DNA of 64,000 bases from Sphingobacterium sp. HMA12 (lineage in GTDB: Bacteria > Bacteroidota > Bacteroidia > Sphingobacteriales > Sphingobacteriaceae): NCBI RefSeq assembly GCF_002933815.1, contig NZ_BEYR01000002.1, forward strand, positions 631,704 through 695,703, given 5' to 3'. Below the pieces are notes generated by a model. It was not told the origin of the DNA. It ran no database searches and saw only the letters and a program-made list of their open reading frames with translations. The first letter of the stretch is position 1; each line of letters opens with the position of its first letter. Position numbers and translations under genes: made by a program. Positions 1 through 8,860 of the stretch are shown here, in pieces.

Positions 1-12
1 TGGTCCCCGCTA
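1..12 (+). tRNA. 3' end of an initiator tRNA-fMet (cut by window start)
   Basis: The first 12 bases are identical to the end of the complete tRNA-fMet that follows (3' acceptor strand plus discriminator A), and the same CTAAAA follows. This is the last part of a first tandem copy whose 5' part lies outside the window. Confidence 0.8.
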
Positions 13-20
13 CTAAAAAG

Positions 21-48
21 AGAGCCGGTTGCAATGACCGGTTCTTTT
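21..48 (+). terminator. hairpin between the tandem tRNA-fMet genes
   Basis: A 9-bp stem (AGAGCCGGT pairing with ACCGGTTCT, one G-U) with a 7-nt loop is followed by a short T run. It could be a weak terminator or a tRNA processing signal between the two copies. The T tract is only three to four bases, so termination is not certain. Confidence 0.4.
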
Positions 49-67
49 AAAGAAATTAAAAATACAT

Positions 68-140
<73 letters not shown>

Positions 141-150
141 CTAAAAGAAA

Positions 151-178
151 AAGCCGAGGTGAAAACCTTGGCTTTTTT
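151..178 (+). terminator. rho-independent terminator of the tRNA-fMet unit
   Basis: AAGCCGAGGT pairs with ACCTTGGCTT (10 bp, one G-U) across a GAAA loop, followed by TTTT. It sits 11 nt after the tRNA. Confidence 0.85.
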
Positions 179-355
179 CGTTTTATGCCTCCCTCAGTTT
201 AATATTATATTCAACTATTTTTTTCGGAAAAAGAAAAATAATAGTGGTTTAATTTAGCCTTATCAGCTGAAGATCCCCCCGGGTTTGCGGTATATCCATT
301 CTTTCAAGAAGATCTCAAATAGGAACGGGACAGTTTTGTTGCAATTGGATGCCTA

Positions 356-390
356 TGCAATCGTTTGTTCAATTGACGCAATCGATTTCG
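356..390 (+). promoter_or_regulatory. two CG-centred operator-like sites upstream of the first susC
   Basis: TGCAATCGTTTGT and GCAATCGATTTC each hold an imperfect palindrome centred on CG, the general form of LacI-family operators. The two CG centres are 21 bp apart, two helical turns, and lie just upstream of the promoter at 403-433. The same pair occurs before the second susC (5627-5662) although much of the surrounding sequence differs. The regulator is not identified in the window; assignment to the LacI family is inference from the half-site form. Confidence 0.5.
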
Positions 391-402
391 TTACATTGTG
401 GC

Positions 403-433
403 TTTGATATCCTCATATCTTCTTCTAGCTTTA
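403..433 (+). promoter_or_regulatory. Bacteroidota-type promoter of the first susC/susD unit
   Basis: TTTG at 403-406 and TAGCTTTA at 426-433 are 19 bp apart, fitting the Bacteroidota -33/-7 consensus TTTG-N19-TAnnTTTG with one mismatch in the -7 box. The second susC has the same arrangement and the same spacing. Confidence 0.65.
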
Positions 434-447
434 GCATTCATGTACCT

Positions 448-473
448 AAATTGATTAGAAAACTAATCAATTT
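448..473 (+). promoter_or_regulatory. 5'UTR hairpin before the first susC
   Basis: TTGATTAG pairs perfectly with CTAATCAA across an AAAA loop, extended by AAA/TTT. It lies between the promoter and the start codon, so it is in the leader RNA. The paralogous leader (5725-5744) keeps the stem but has loop TACG, which argues that the pairing matters. Confidence 0.6.
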
Positions 474-494
474 AAAAACTAACTATTAGATATT

Positions 495-3400
495 ATGATC
501 TCAAAGATTCTTGGTAATCAAAAGCTAAGTCTGTTATCCTTAACGCTCTTATTTGCAGGCGTGAATGCCTCCAATGCAGGTGAGTTAAACTATTCCCACA
601 CTTTAGTTTTGAATAATACCATTTACCAACAAAAAGTAACCGGGAAAGTGCAAGGAACTGAAGGGCCATTAGCAGGGGTTACCATTACAGTGAAAGGGAG
701 CTCACGTTCCACATCAACTGATTCGAACGGTCAGTTTAGCATTGAAGCTAAAACTGGTGATGTATTACTTGTAAAGAGTATCGGTTATAAGCCGCAGGAA
801 ATTTCCGTTTCATCCTCTGTTGTAACCATTGATTTAATTTCAGATAGTGAAGCCCTTGAGGAGGTGGTTGTAGTGGCCTACGGTACACAAAAGAAGGCTA
901 ATCTAACCGGATCTGTCGCAACTATCACTCCCAAACAACTAGCCGATCGACCTGTGACGTCCCTGTAAAATGCACTTCAAGGTATTTCTCCGGGAATAAC
1001 GGTATTGAATCGGCCGGGTGAAGTTAGAAAGAGTACTACTGGACCTTCATCAAATGCGGGATCCATTACGGTAAGGGGGCGTACAAATCTCGGTTCGCCA
1101 TCACCCATGTTTATTATCGACGGAATTCCAGCAACAAGTGCTGAATTTTCAGCTTTAAGCCCTAACGACATATCAAGTATGTCTGTTTTGAAAGATGCGG
1201 CCTCGGCTTCACTGTACGGATCCAGAGCGGCAAATGGTGTGATTTTGGTGACGACAAAACGGGGTGGTGGTGAACGAGCAGTCATCGGTTTTAATGCTAA
1301 TTATGGATTTCAACGCGCTTCTTTCCTGCCTGAATTTGCCGATGCTATGACCTATGCTGAGTTATATAACAAAGCAATGGTCAATGTGGGAAAGACTCCA
1401 ACCTTTAAACCAGAAGTAATCGAAAAATTTAAAAATCAATCTGAACCGGACTACTATCCCAATAACGATTGGTATGATCAAGTTTTGAGACATACGGCTC
1501 CACAACGTGATTTTGGCTTAAACGTAACTGCACCCGGAAAAATAACAAATTATTATTTAGGCTTAAATTATTTCGATCAGCAGTCTCTTGTTCCCGGGCG
1601 CAAACAAGATCGTATCAATATGAAACTTAATACCAATACCGCGGTGATTAAAGATCTATTGACGTTTAATACCAATATCTCTTTTTTAAAGCAGGATTAT
1701 GATCGAATCGGAAGCGAAATTAGCTGGACAGAAATGGGACGAGCTTTACCTTTTACTGTCATAAAACAGTCTGACGGTTCCTGGGGGTCGATCTCTAACG
1801 GTGCCGCCAATGCCACTATAGCGAAAAACAATCAGTTGCGTGCAATAACCGAAGGTGGCAGGGGAAACAACAGAGATAATTATCTGCAGTTGGCCGCAAA
1901 TGCATCTTTGACTCCCTTAGAAGGACTTTCTATTGATGGGGCAATCTCTTTAAAGTATACCAATACAAATTCTTTTGATTTTATAAATCGTACCGATCCA
2001 GTTATTAATTTTATTACCAAGCAACCGATGGGTTCTACCGTTAATGCTATAAATGAGTTAAAAGAGTTTTGGGGCAAACGTCAGGAATTACTTTTACAGG
2101 GAACGGTCAATTACGAACGTAAGTTTGGTGATCACTTCGGAAAAATAACTGTTGGGGCATCACAGGAATCAAATGTGTATCGAGAAGCTTTTTTGGGTAG
2201 ACAGAACTTTGTTAATAATGATGCATCCACAATTATCAATGGTAGTTCAGGTGAAATCAGTAAAGATGATACCGGTTTAGCTAACCGTACAACGCAGGAT
2301 GAATGGGCGTTACGCTCCGTTTTTGGGCGCTTTAACTATGCGTACCAAGACAAATACCTGTTGGAAGCAAATCTGCGTATGGACTATTCTTCCCGTTTTG
2401 CACCGGAGATCAGAAGGGCAACATTTCCATCCTTCTCCGCTGGTTGGAATATCAATAAGGAGTCGTTTATGGAGAATGCCAAATGGGTTGACTTATTGAA
2501 ATTACGTGGATCCTATGGTTCGCTAGGTAATCAGGATGCTGTTGCTATTGGTAATTATTTTAATCTGCTGGACCGCGGATCACCTTATAGTTTTAATGGA
2601 AATGCTGTGGACGGTCTCGAGCAGTTGTACGGGGCTAATCGCTTGGCGCTTTGGGAGAAAGTAACAATGAGCAATGTGGGGATTGATGCTACATTCTTGG
2701 GTGGAAAGTTCAATTTAGTAGCCGATTATTTTGTTAAAAAATCAGATGATATCCTGATCCAACCGGTAAGTTTATCCACTTATGGTTTTGATAAAAAACA
2801 TACACCCTATTACAACCAGGGAGTTACCCAGAATAAAGGGATTGAGATTTCGTTGACGTATAATGGTAAAATTGGCGAAGAATTTACCTACTCGGTTTCG
2901 GGAAATATCTCAAAAATTAAAAATAAGATTCTTTCCTTAGGTGATGTAAACGAAATTGTGGACAGTTACTATATCAATCGTGTAGGGGGATCTGTCGGCG
3001 ACTATTACGGCTATAAAACAGCGGGCGTGTTTACAAGTCAGGAGGAGATCAAAGGACATGCAAATCAAAAAGATCTAGGAACTGATACCCAGATTGGCGA
3101 TATCAAATATGTTGATATTAACGGTGACAAAATAATAGATGCGAAAGACCGCACCATTCTTGGTAATGACGTACCTTGGTTCAACTATGGTTTCAATGTG
3201 CGTGCAGCCTATAAGAATTTTGACCTAGATGTCCTGACTTATGGTGTTGGCGGGGTAAAAACTTACCTGGATAATGAGGCATCTTTTCCGTTCTTCAATG
3301 GTGCTAACGTCAAAAAAAGCTGGGTAAATGGTTGGTCTGAAGAAAACAATAAAGCAGACGCTCCTTTTCCACGGATCACATTAACAGGAGATGCACCACA

Positions 3401-3659
3401 AAATTATAGGACCTCTGATTTCTGGTTGTTCAGCGGAAACTATTTTAGAATTCGCGCCATTACCATTGGGTATACCTTTCCGAAAGAATTGCTAACTTCT
3501 ATGAAAATGTCCCAATTACGCCTTTTTGCATCCTCTACCAACCCATTCACCTTTATGGCAGACAAACGTTTGGGTGATTACGATCCAGAAACAGGGTCGG
3601 GAAGAGCGAGTTATCCAGGGGTAAAAACATTCTCCGTAGGTTTAACAGCTAAGTTTTAA
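495..3659 (+). pseudogene. SusC-type TonB-dependent transporter split by one in-frame stop
   Basis: Read through one TAA at 966-968 this is a 1054-residue SusC/RagA outer-membrane importer in a single frame. It has a signal peptide (about 1-28), a carboxypeptidase-D regulatory-like domain (about 50-115), a TonB-box-like EEVVVVAYG near 127-135, then a plug and a beta-barrel ending in F. The stop falls in the plug. The codon context is TSL-stop-NALQG, and family members normally have Q there, so CAA to TAA is the simplest explanation. No base is lost or gained. The N-terminal fragment (157 residues) cannot form a barrel, and the 884-residue remainder lacks a signal peptide. The partner susD follows 18 nt later and is intact. 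Alternatives are stop readthrough or a sequencing error; the rest of the frame is undamaged, so the lesion is recent. Confidence 0.85.
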
Positions 3660-3677
3660 TTTTTTAATACAAAAGAA

Positions 3678-5318
3678 ATGAAAAGAAATTTAATATATCC
3701 ACTATTGGCAGCAACGCTTTTATTTGGTGCGTGTTCGAAGGATTTTTTAGACCGTACACCTGTAAATAAAACTCCTGAAGAGGAGTTTTGGCGAACTGAA
3801 AATGATGTGAAATTGGCTGTCAATGCAGTTTACGGTAAATTATCGGATGGTATGTATAGCGATGGGGCGTCGGAGTTGGTGCACGCTCAATACCCTTGGG
3901 AGAGCCCATCAACAGATATTTCATCCGGATCGGTTACAACGGCGCTAAACGCAGGCTGGGATTATATTCCGATCCGTACCTGTAATTATTTTTTGGATAA
4001 TGTCGATAAGGCAACCATGGACGTTGCATTGAAAGAACGTTATAAAGCAGAGGTACGCTTTATCCGGGCTTATTTATACATTCCGATGGTGGAGAGATTT
4101 GGTGATATTCCTTTGGTAACGAAAGTTTTGACTAGGGAAGAGTCAAATGTGCCACGTAATGCAAAGAGTGAGGTGCTGGAATTCTTGTACAACGAGCTGC
4201 AGGATATCTCCACAAAATTACCTGCTTCGTATACTTCTGACGACGACAAAGGACGGATTACCAAGGGTGCTGCACTGGCGCTAAAGGCACGTCTTTATTT
4301 ATTTGAAAATAATTGGGAAAAGGCCGCCGCTACGGCTAAAGAAGTCATGGGACTGGGCTACTCTTTATTTAAAGTGAGCAGCGAATCAGAGCTGGATAAA
4401 AAAGACGACTATAGTAAATTTGTTGATTTTAACAATGCAGCAGACCAAAACACATTCAGATTGGGGTTAAGAAGCTACGAAGGAATATTTGAGTTGGAAA
4501 ATAAAGGGAATTCTGAAGTGATTCTGGATCGGCAATATATTAAGGCTGTACAAAGCCAAAGTAATAACACGCTACTGATGGAGGGGTCGGTTGGGGGATG
4601 GAGCTCCCTGACACCGACACAAAATCTGGTAAATTTATATCCGAGTTATAAAACGGGACAACCTATAGACACGATCTCCTCAGTAGTTCGGGCAGCAAAT
4701 TATGCAAAAGCTGATAAAGCGGATTTTGTCAAGGAATTTAAGAATAGAGATCCACGTTTTTACGCGTCTATTTTATTTGAAACTGCACCTTGGAATGCGT
4801 TGACAAAAGAAGGTGGTTATACATTTGCTTGGCAGAGCGGAAAATCCAATATGTCGCAGACTGGTTATAATTTCCGTAAATTGGTCGATCCTGCTTCAAG
4901 TAGAGAGCAAGTTGACTCGTATACCAATATTATTTTACTGCGCTATGCGGAAATATTATTGACTTATGCAGAAGCAAAGAATGAGATATCCGGACCAGAT
5001 GCTACAGTTTATGATGCCCTGGATCAGATCCGTGTCAGAGCTGGGATGGCTAAGGTGGATCATGAGATCTATGGCTCACAAGCTAAATTAAGAGAATTGA
5101 TTCGTAATGAAAGAGCAATTGAATTGGTATTGGAAGGTTCGCGCTATTATGATATACGTCGTTGGAAGACCGCACCCGATGTAATGAAAAATATCTATAA
5201 CATTAGTAATGGTCTAGCGCAAAAACGTGTTTGGACTGAACGATTATATCTAATGCCAGTGCCACAAAGTGAAATAGATTTATCTTACGGTGTACTGACT
5301 CAAAATAAAGGTTATTAA
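3678..5318 (+). CDS. SusD/RagB-family surface lipoprotein
   Basis: A 546-residue substrate-binding lipoprotein that caps a SusC pore and captures the nutrient at the cell surface. The lipobox is LFGAC with Cys19. The body is the alpha-helical TPR-like fold of the family, with the typical N-terminal FLDRTPVNKTPEEEFW segment, the RFIRAYLYIPMVERFGDIPLV helix pair, and a C-terminal block with AIELVLEGSRYYDIRRWK and MPVPQSEI. It is co-transcribed with the nonsense-interrupted susC just upstream, so its own barrel partner may be missing. The substrate cannot be deduced. A strong terminator follows. Confidence 0.95.
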   Translation: MKRNLIYPLLAATLLFGACSKDFLDRTPVNKTPEEEFWRTENDVKLAVNAVYGKLSDGMYSDGASELVHAQYPWESPSTDISSGSVTTALNAGWDYIPIRTCNYFLDNVDKATMDVALKERYKAEVRFIRAYLYIPMVERFGDIPLVTKVLTREESNVPRNAKSEVLEFLYNELQDISTKLPASYTSDDDKGRITKGAALALKARLYLFENNWEKAAATAKEVMGLGYSLFKVSSESELDKKDDYSKFVDFNNAADQNTFRLGLRSYEGIFELENKGNSEVILDRQYIKAVQSQSNNTLLMEGSVGGWSSLTPTQNLVNLYPSYKTGQPIDTISSVVRAANYAKADKADFVKEFKNRDPRFYASILFETAPWNALTKEGGYTFAWQSGKSNMSQTGYNFRKLVDPASSREQVDSYTNIILLRYAEILLTYAEAKNEISGPDATVYDALDQIRVRAGMAKVDHEIYGSQAKLRELIRNERAIELVLEGSRYYDIRRWKTAPDVMKNIYNISNGLAQKRVWTERLYLMPVPQSEIDLSYGVLTQNKGY

Positions 5319-5338
5319 TCTCCGACAATAACTTTAAC

Positions 5339-5379
5339 TATAGTGTCCTTTCCAGTAAAGAAAGGACACTATAATTTTT
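5339..5379 (+). terminator. strong rho-independent terminator after susD
   Basis: A perfect 14-bp stem (TATAGTGTCCTTTC with GAAAGGACACTATA), 7-nt loop, then an A/T-rich tail ending in TTTTT. It ends the first susC/susD unit. Confidence 0.9.
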
Positions 5380-5626
5380 AATGTTTTTTCTTTCGATCTT
5401 CCCTTTCGTTGTTTGGGACATCATCACATTTCATATTCTGGATCATTATCGACTATTATCATTTTGGATGTGTCTTAATTATTAGGATTTTCTTGCTTGT
5501 ACTAAACATCAATTTTATTTATTGTGTTTCATGATGTTATAGTTGTCGTGAATTTATATAGTGTAGAAACCCAGTGTTGACAGTCACGTTTACTAACTAA
5601 ATAATGCTGCTACAATTGAATGTTTA

Positions 5627-5662
5627 TGCAATCGTTTGTTTGAAATAGCGCAATCGATTTCG
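5627..5662 (+). promoter_or_regulatory. two CG-centred operator-like sites upstream of the second susC
   Basis: TGCAATCGTTTGT and GCAATCGATTTCG repeat the pair seen at 356-390, here with CG centres 22 bp apart. The sites are conserved between the paralogous leaders while the spacer between them differs (TTTGAAATAG against TCAATTGAC), as expected for protein-binding sites. The rest of the 5380-5768 intergenic stretch shows no gene. Confidence 0.5.
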
Positions 5663-5674
5663 TTGTTGTTAGAT

Positions 5675-5705
5675 TTTGATATACTCATTTCTTCTTTTAG
5701 TTTTA
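5675..5705 (+). promoter_or_regulatory. Bacteroidota-type promoter of the second susC/susD unit
   Basis: TTTG at 5675-5678, 19 bp, then TAGTTTTA at 5698-5705. Position and spacing match the promoter of the first pair. Confidence 0.65.
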
Positions 5706-5724
5706 GCATTCATGTACCTAAATT

Positions 5725-5744
5725 TTGATTAGTACGCTAATCAA
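5725..5744 (+). promoter_or_regulatory. 5'UTR hairpin before the second susC
   Basis: TTGATTAG/CTAATCAA stem with TACG loop. It is the counterpart of the hairpin at 448-473, with the stem kept and the loop changed. Confidence 0.6.
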
Positions 5745-5768
5745 TTTTTAAACTAACTATTAAATATT

Positions 5769-8700
5769 ATGATTTCAAAGATTCTCGACAATCACAAGTT
5801 GAGTCTGTTATCATTAGCTTTACTCATAACAAGTACACACAACCCAGCTAATGCTAATGGTCTTAAATTTCCAGACCCTCATGTTCTGTTGAACAGCGCT
5901 ATTTTCCAGCAGAAAATAAATGGAAAAGTACAGTCTGCGGATGGTCCTTTAGCAGGAGCTACTATTAGTGTTAAAGGGACCTCACGTTCTACTTCAGCTG
6001 GAACTGACGGGCAATTTAGCATTGAGGCTAAAAATGGAGATGTTTTAGTGATCAATAGCATCGGTTACAAGACCCAGGAAGTGACGGTAACAGGTTCCAT
6101 GATTAGTGTCCGCATGGAGTCCAACAGCGAAGCTCTTGAGGAGGTTGTCATTGTGGGTTACGGAACGCAACAGAAAAAGGAGAGTTTGACTGGAGCATTG
6201 CAAAATGTACAGGGAAACAAATTGCGTGATGTAACCACCCCTTCAGTGGAAAATATGTTGAATGGTAAAGCGGCAGGTGTATATGTTGCACCGGGAACCG
6301 GGAGACCGGGTACTAAAGGTGGTGTGGTCATTCGTGGGCAAGCTTCCTTAAGTGGGACAACAAGCCCCTTGTGGGTGATCAATGGTGTTATTGTAGGCTC
6401 AGCTCCCGGTGATCTAAATCCGGATGATATCGCGTCAATGACTGTGTTGAAAGATGCGGCATCAACGTCGATTTATGGTTCTCAGGGGGCAAACGGTGTT
6501 ATTATTATCACAACTAAAAACCCAACTGCTCAACCTTTGGCAATCAATGTTTCCACGAAAATGGGGTTCACTGAACTAACTAATGGAAATATGCAGATGA
6601 TGAACGGAGCAGAACTCTATGACTATTATGCTTCATTTTCTAATGCCAATACAATCAATTTTAAACGGTGGAATCCAGAATTACGGAATAGTGATTTCGA
6701 TTGGTGGAAAGTTGCAACAAAAAAAGGGTTTATTCAGAACCATAATATATCCCTGCAAGGCGGAAGCGAAAAAATCCAATCCTATTTATCTTTAGGTTAC
6801 TACAATGAGGTTGGTTCAGTTAAGGGTTACGAATATGACCGTTATAATTTCCGATTTAATACAAATTATAAACCGACTGATTGGTTGACGATAAAACCGT
6901 CTGTTGTGGGAGCTAAACGATCTGTTGATGATCGTCAATATTCTACAGCGGCAATGTACGTCAATTTGCCTTGGGATAGTCCTTATGATGCTAATGGAAA
7001 TTTAGTGCCACATCGCTATAGTGGATGGGTAAATGGTTCGCAGACAAACTATCTGTATGATTTACAATGGAATAAATCGGCTAATACGAACTACGAGTTT
7101 ATGGGGAACCTGGACTTTGATGTTAAGATTACGGATTGGTTGACTTTTTCATCAATCAACAATTACAGGTACAATAGTTACTCCGCTAGTGGCTATACAG
7201 ATCCAAGATCTAATGGTGGTTTAAGTGTGCAGGGGCGTGTGACGGATTATAGATCAGAATATGCACGTAGATATACTAATCAAGTCTTACGTTTTAATAA
7301 GACTTGGGATAAACATGCTTTAAACGGTATTGCTGCCTATGAATTTAATGACTATTGGGGGAAAACTTTGGATGCCTATGGAAAAGGTATTGTCCCTGGT
7401 ATTGAGGTGCTTGATGCTGCTGCAATTCCTGAAAGAACAAAAGGTGGGATTTCAGAATGGGCGACACAATCTTTCTTGTCTAATGCTAATTATGCTTACG
7501 ACAATAAATACATGGCACAAGTGTCCTTTAGAAGAGATGGTGCTTCAAATTTTGGAACAAATGCCAAATATGCGAATTTTTTCTCTGTTTCCGGGGGATG
7601 GAATATTCATCGAGAGGATTGGTTTAAGGTTGATTGGGTAGATAATTTGAAATTACGTGCGGCTTATGGTTCTGTTGGTAATAGACCTACAGCTTTGTAT
7701 CCACAATTTAATCTGTATTCGGTGTCAAGTGGTGCGTCATATAATGGTGTACCCGGTGTATTGATTAACCAAATTGGTAACAAAGACTTGACTTGGGAAC
7801 AAACCTATACCTTAGGAGGAGGATTGGATGCTGCTTTTTTCAAAAATAGGCTTAGACTGAATGTGGACGTTTATAACAAGAAAACAGATAATATTCTTTA
7901 CCTCGTTCCCATCAGCGGTCTGACCGGAGTCACTCGTGTTTGGAAGAATGTTGGGAAAATGACAAATAAAGGGGTGGAATTAACTATAGGTGGAGATATT
8001 ATCCGTTCAAACGACTGGAATTGGAGTCTTGATGTAAATCTGGGACACAATACCAATAAGCTGACTGATCTATTCCCGTCTCGGGATGCTGAAGGGAATT
8101 TTGTCGCAAAACCTATTTTTGTCAATGATGGTATAAATATTGCCGGTGCAGCGCAGAAAATCTTAGCTGTCAATACGCCTATTGATACGTATTATATGAA
8201 AGAATGGGCGGGGGTTAACGTGGATAATGGGAAACCTATGTGGTACAAAAACGTCGTAGACGCTGAGGGGAATGAGACAAAGACAACGACTTCAGAATAT
8301 GGTCAAGCAAGTCTTTATAAAGTAGGACGCTCTAATCCTAAATTGTTTGGCGGATTTAACACTGCTGTGAGTTACAAACAATTTGATCTGAATGCAGTGT
8401 TTGGATATTCTATCGGTGGTATGATGTATAATTACGCGCGTCAGGAATATGATTCGGATGGCGCCTACAATGATAGAAATCAAATGAAATTAATGGATGG
8501 ATGGAACCGTTGGGAAAAACCTGGTGATGTTGCGACACATCCAGTAGCAAAATATCGCAATACAGATGGGGGAAACAAAGCCTCTTCAAGATATTTGGAA
8601 AAAAATGATTTTCTGAGAATGCGTTCTTTAACGCTTGGCTATAATTTCAAATTAGAAAAATATAAGGTCAAAAATTTAAGAGTCTATTTTGCAGGTGAGA

Positions 8701-8840
8701 ATCTATTTACCTGGACGAATTATTCTGGTGTTGATCCTGAAACAACTATTAACGATGAAGGGGTTATTATGGGAACGGCTGGACCAGCAATTTATCCGGC
8801 AACAAAGAAATTTATGTTCGGAGCAAATTTGACATTTTAA
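5769..8840 (+). CDS. SusC/RagA-family TonB-linked outer-membrane transporter
   Basis: A 1023-residue nutrient importer of the outer membrane. Its N terminus (MISKIL-x-N-x-KLSLLSL) is nearly the same as that of the interrupted paralogue upstream. It has a signal peptide to about residue 30, a carboxypeptidase-D-like domain near 50-120, the TonB-box-like EALEEVVIVGYGTQ, then a plug with SVENMLNGKAAGVYV and the SusC signature MTVLKDAASTSIYGSQGANGVIII, and a 22-strand-type barrel ending in ANLTF. Unlike the upstream copy the frame is intact. It pairs with the susD that starts 20 nt after its stop. Its leader keeps the operator-like sites, promoter and hairpin of the first pair, so the two units are probably co-regulated. 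Confidence 0.96.
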   Translation: MISKILDNHKLSLLSLALLITSTHNPANANGLKFPDPHVLLNSAIFQQKINGKVQSADGPLAGATISVKGTSRSTSAGTDGQFSIEAKNGDVLVINSIGYKTQEVTVTGSMISVRMESNSEALEEVVIVGYGTQQKKESLTGALQNVQGNKLRDVTTPSVENMLNGKAAGVYVAPGTGRPGTKGGVVIRGQASLSGTTSPLWVINGVIVGSAPGDLNPDDIASMTVLKDAASTSIYGSQGANGVIIITTKNPTAQPLAINVSTKMGFTELTNGNMQMMNGAELYDYYASFSNANTINFKRWNPELRNSDFDWWKVATKKGFIQNHNISLQGGSEKIQSYLSLGYYNEVGSVKGYEYDRYNFRFNTNYKPTDWLTIKPSVVGAKRSVDDRQYSTAAMYVNLPWDSPYDANGNLVPHRYSGWVNGSQTNYLYDLQWNKSANTNYEFMGNLDFDVKITDWLTFSSINNYRYNSYSASGYTDPRSNGGLSVQGRVTDYRSEYARRYTNQVLRFNKTWDKHALNGIAAYEFNDYWGKTLDAYGKGIVPGIEVLDAAAIPERTKGGISEWATQSFLSNANYAYDNKYMAQVSFRRDGASNFGTNAKYANFFSVSGGWNIHREDWFKVDWVDNLKLRAAYGSVGNRPTALYPQFNLYSVSSGASYNGVPGVLINQIGNKDLTWEQTYTLGGGLDAAFFKNRLRLNVDVYNKKTDNILYLVPISGLTGVTRVWKNVGKMTNKGVELTIGGDIIRSNDWNWSLDVNLGHNTNKLTDLFPSRDAEGNFVAKPIFVNDGINIAGAAQKILAVNTPIDTYYMKEWAGVNVDNGKPMWYKNVVDAEGNETKTTTSEYGQASLYKVGRSNPKLFGGFNTAVSYKQFDLNAVFGYSIGGMMYNYARQEYDSDGAYNDRNQMKLMDGWNRWEKPGDVATHPVAKYRNTDGGNKASSRYLEKNDFLRMRSLTLGYNFKLEKYKVKNLRVYFAGENLFTWTNYSGVDPETTINDEGVIMGTAGPAIYPATKKFMFGANLTF

Positions 8841-8860
8841 ACATTGATGTGGATATAACA

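Noticed and set aside
966..968. Programmed readthrough or selenocysteine-type recoding of the susC stop
   Set aside because: The codon is TAA, no recoding structure is evident, and the paralogue and family have an ordinary sense codon there. A simple nonsense mutation is enough.
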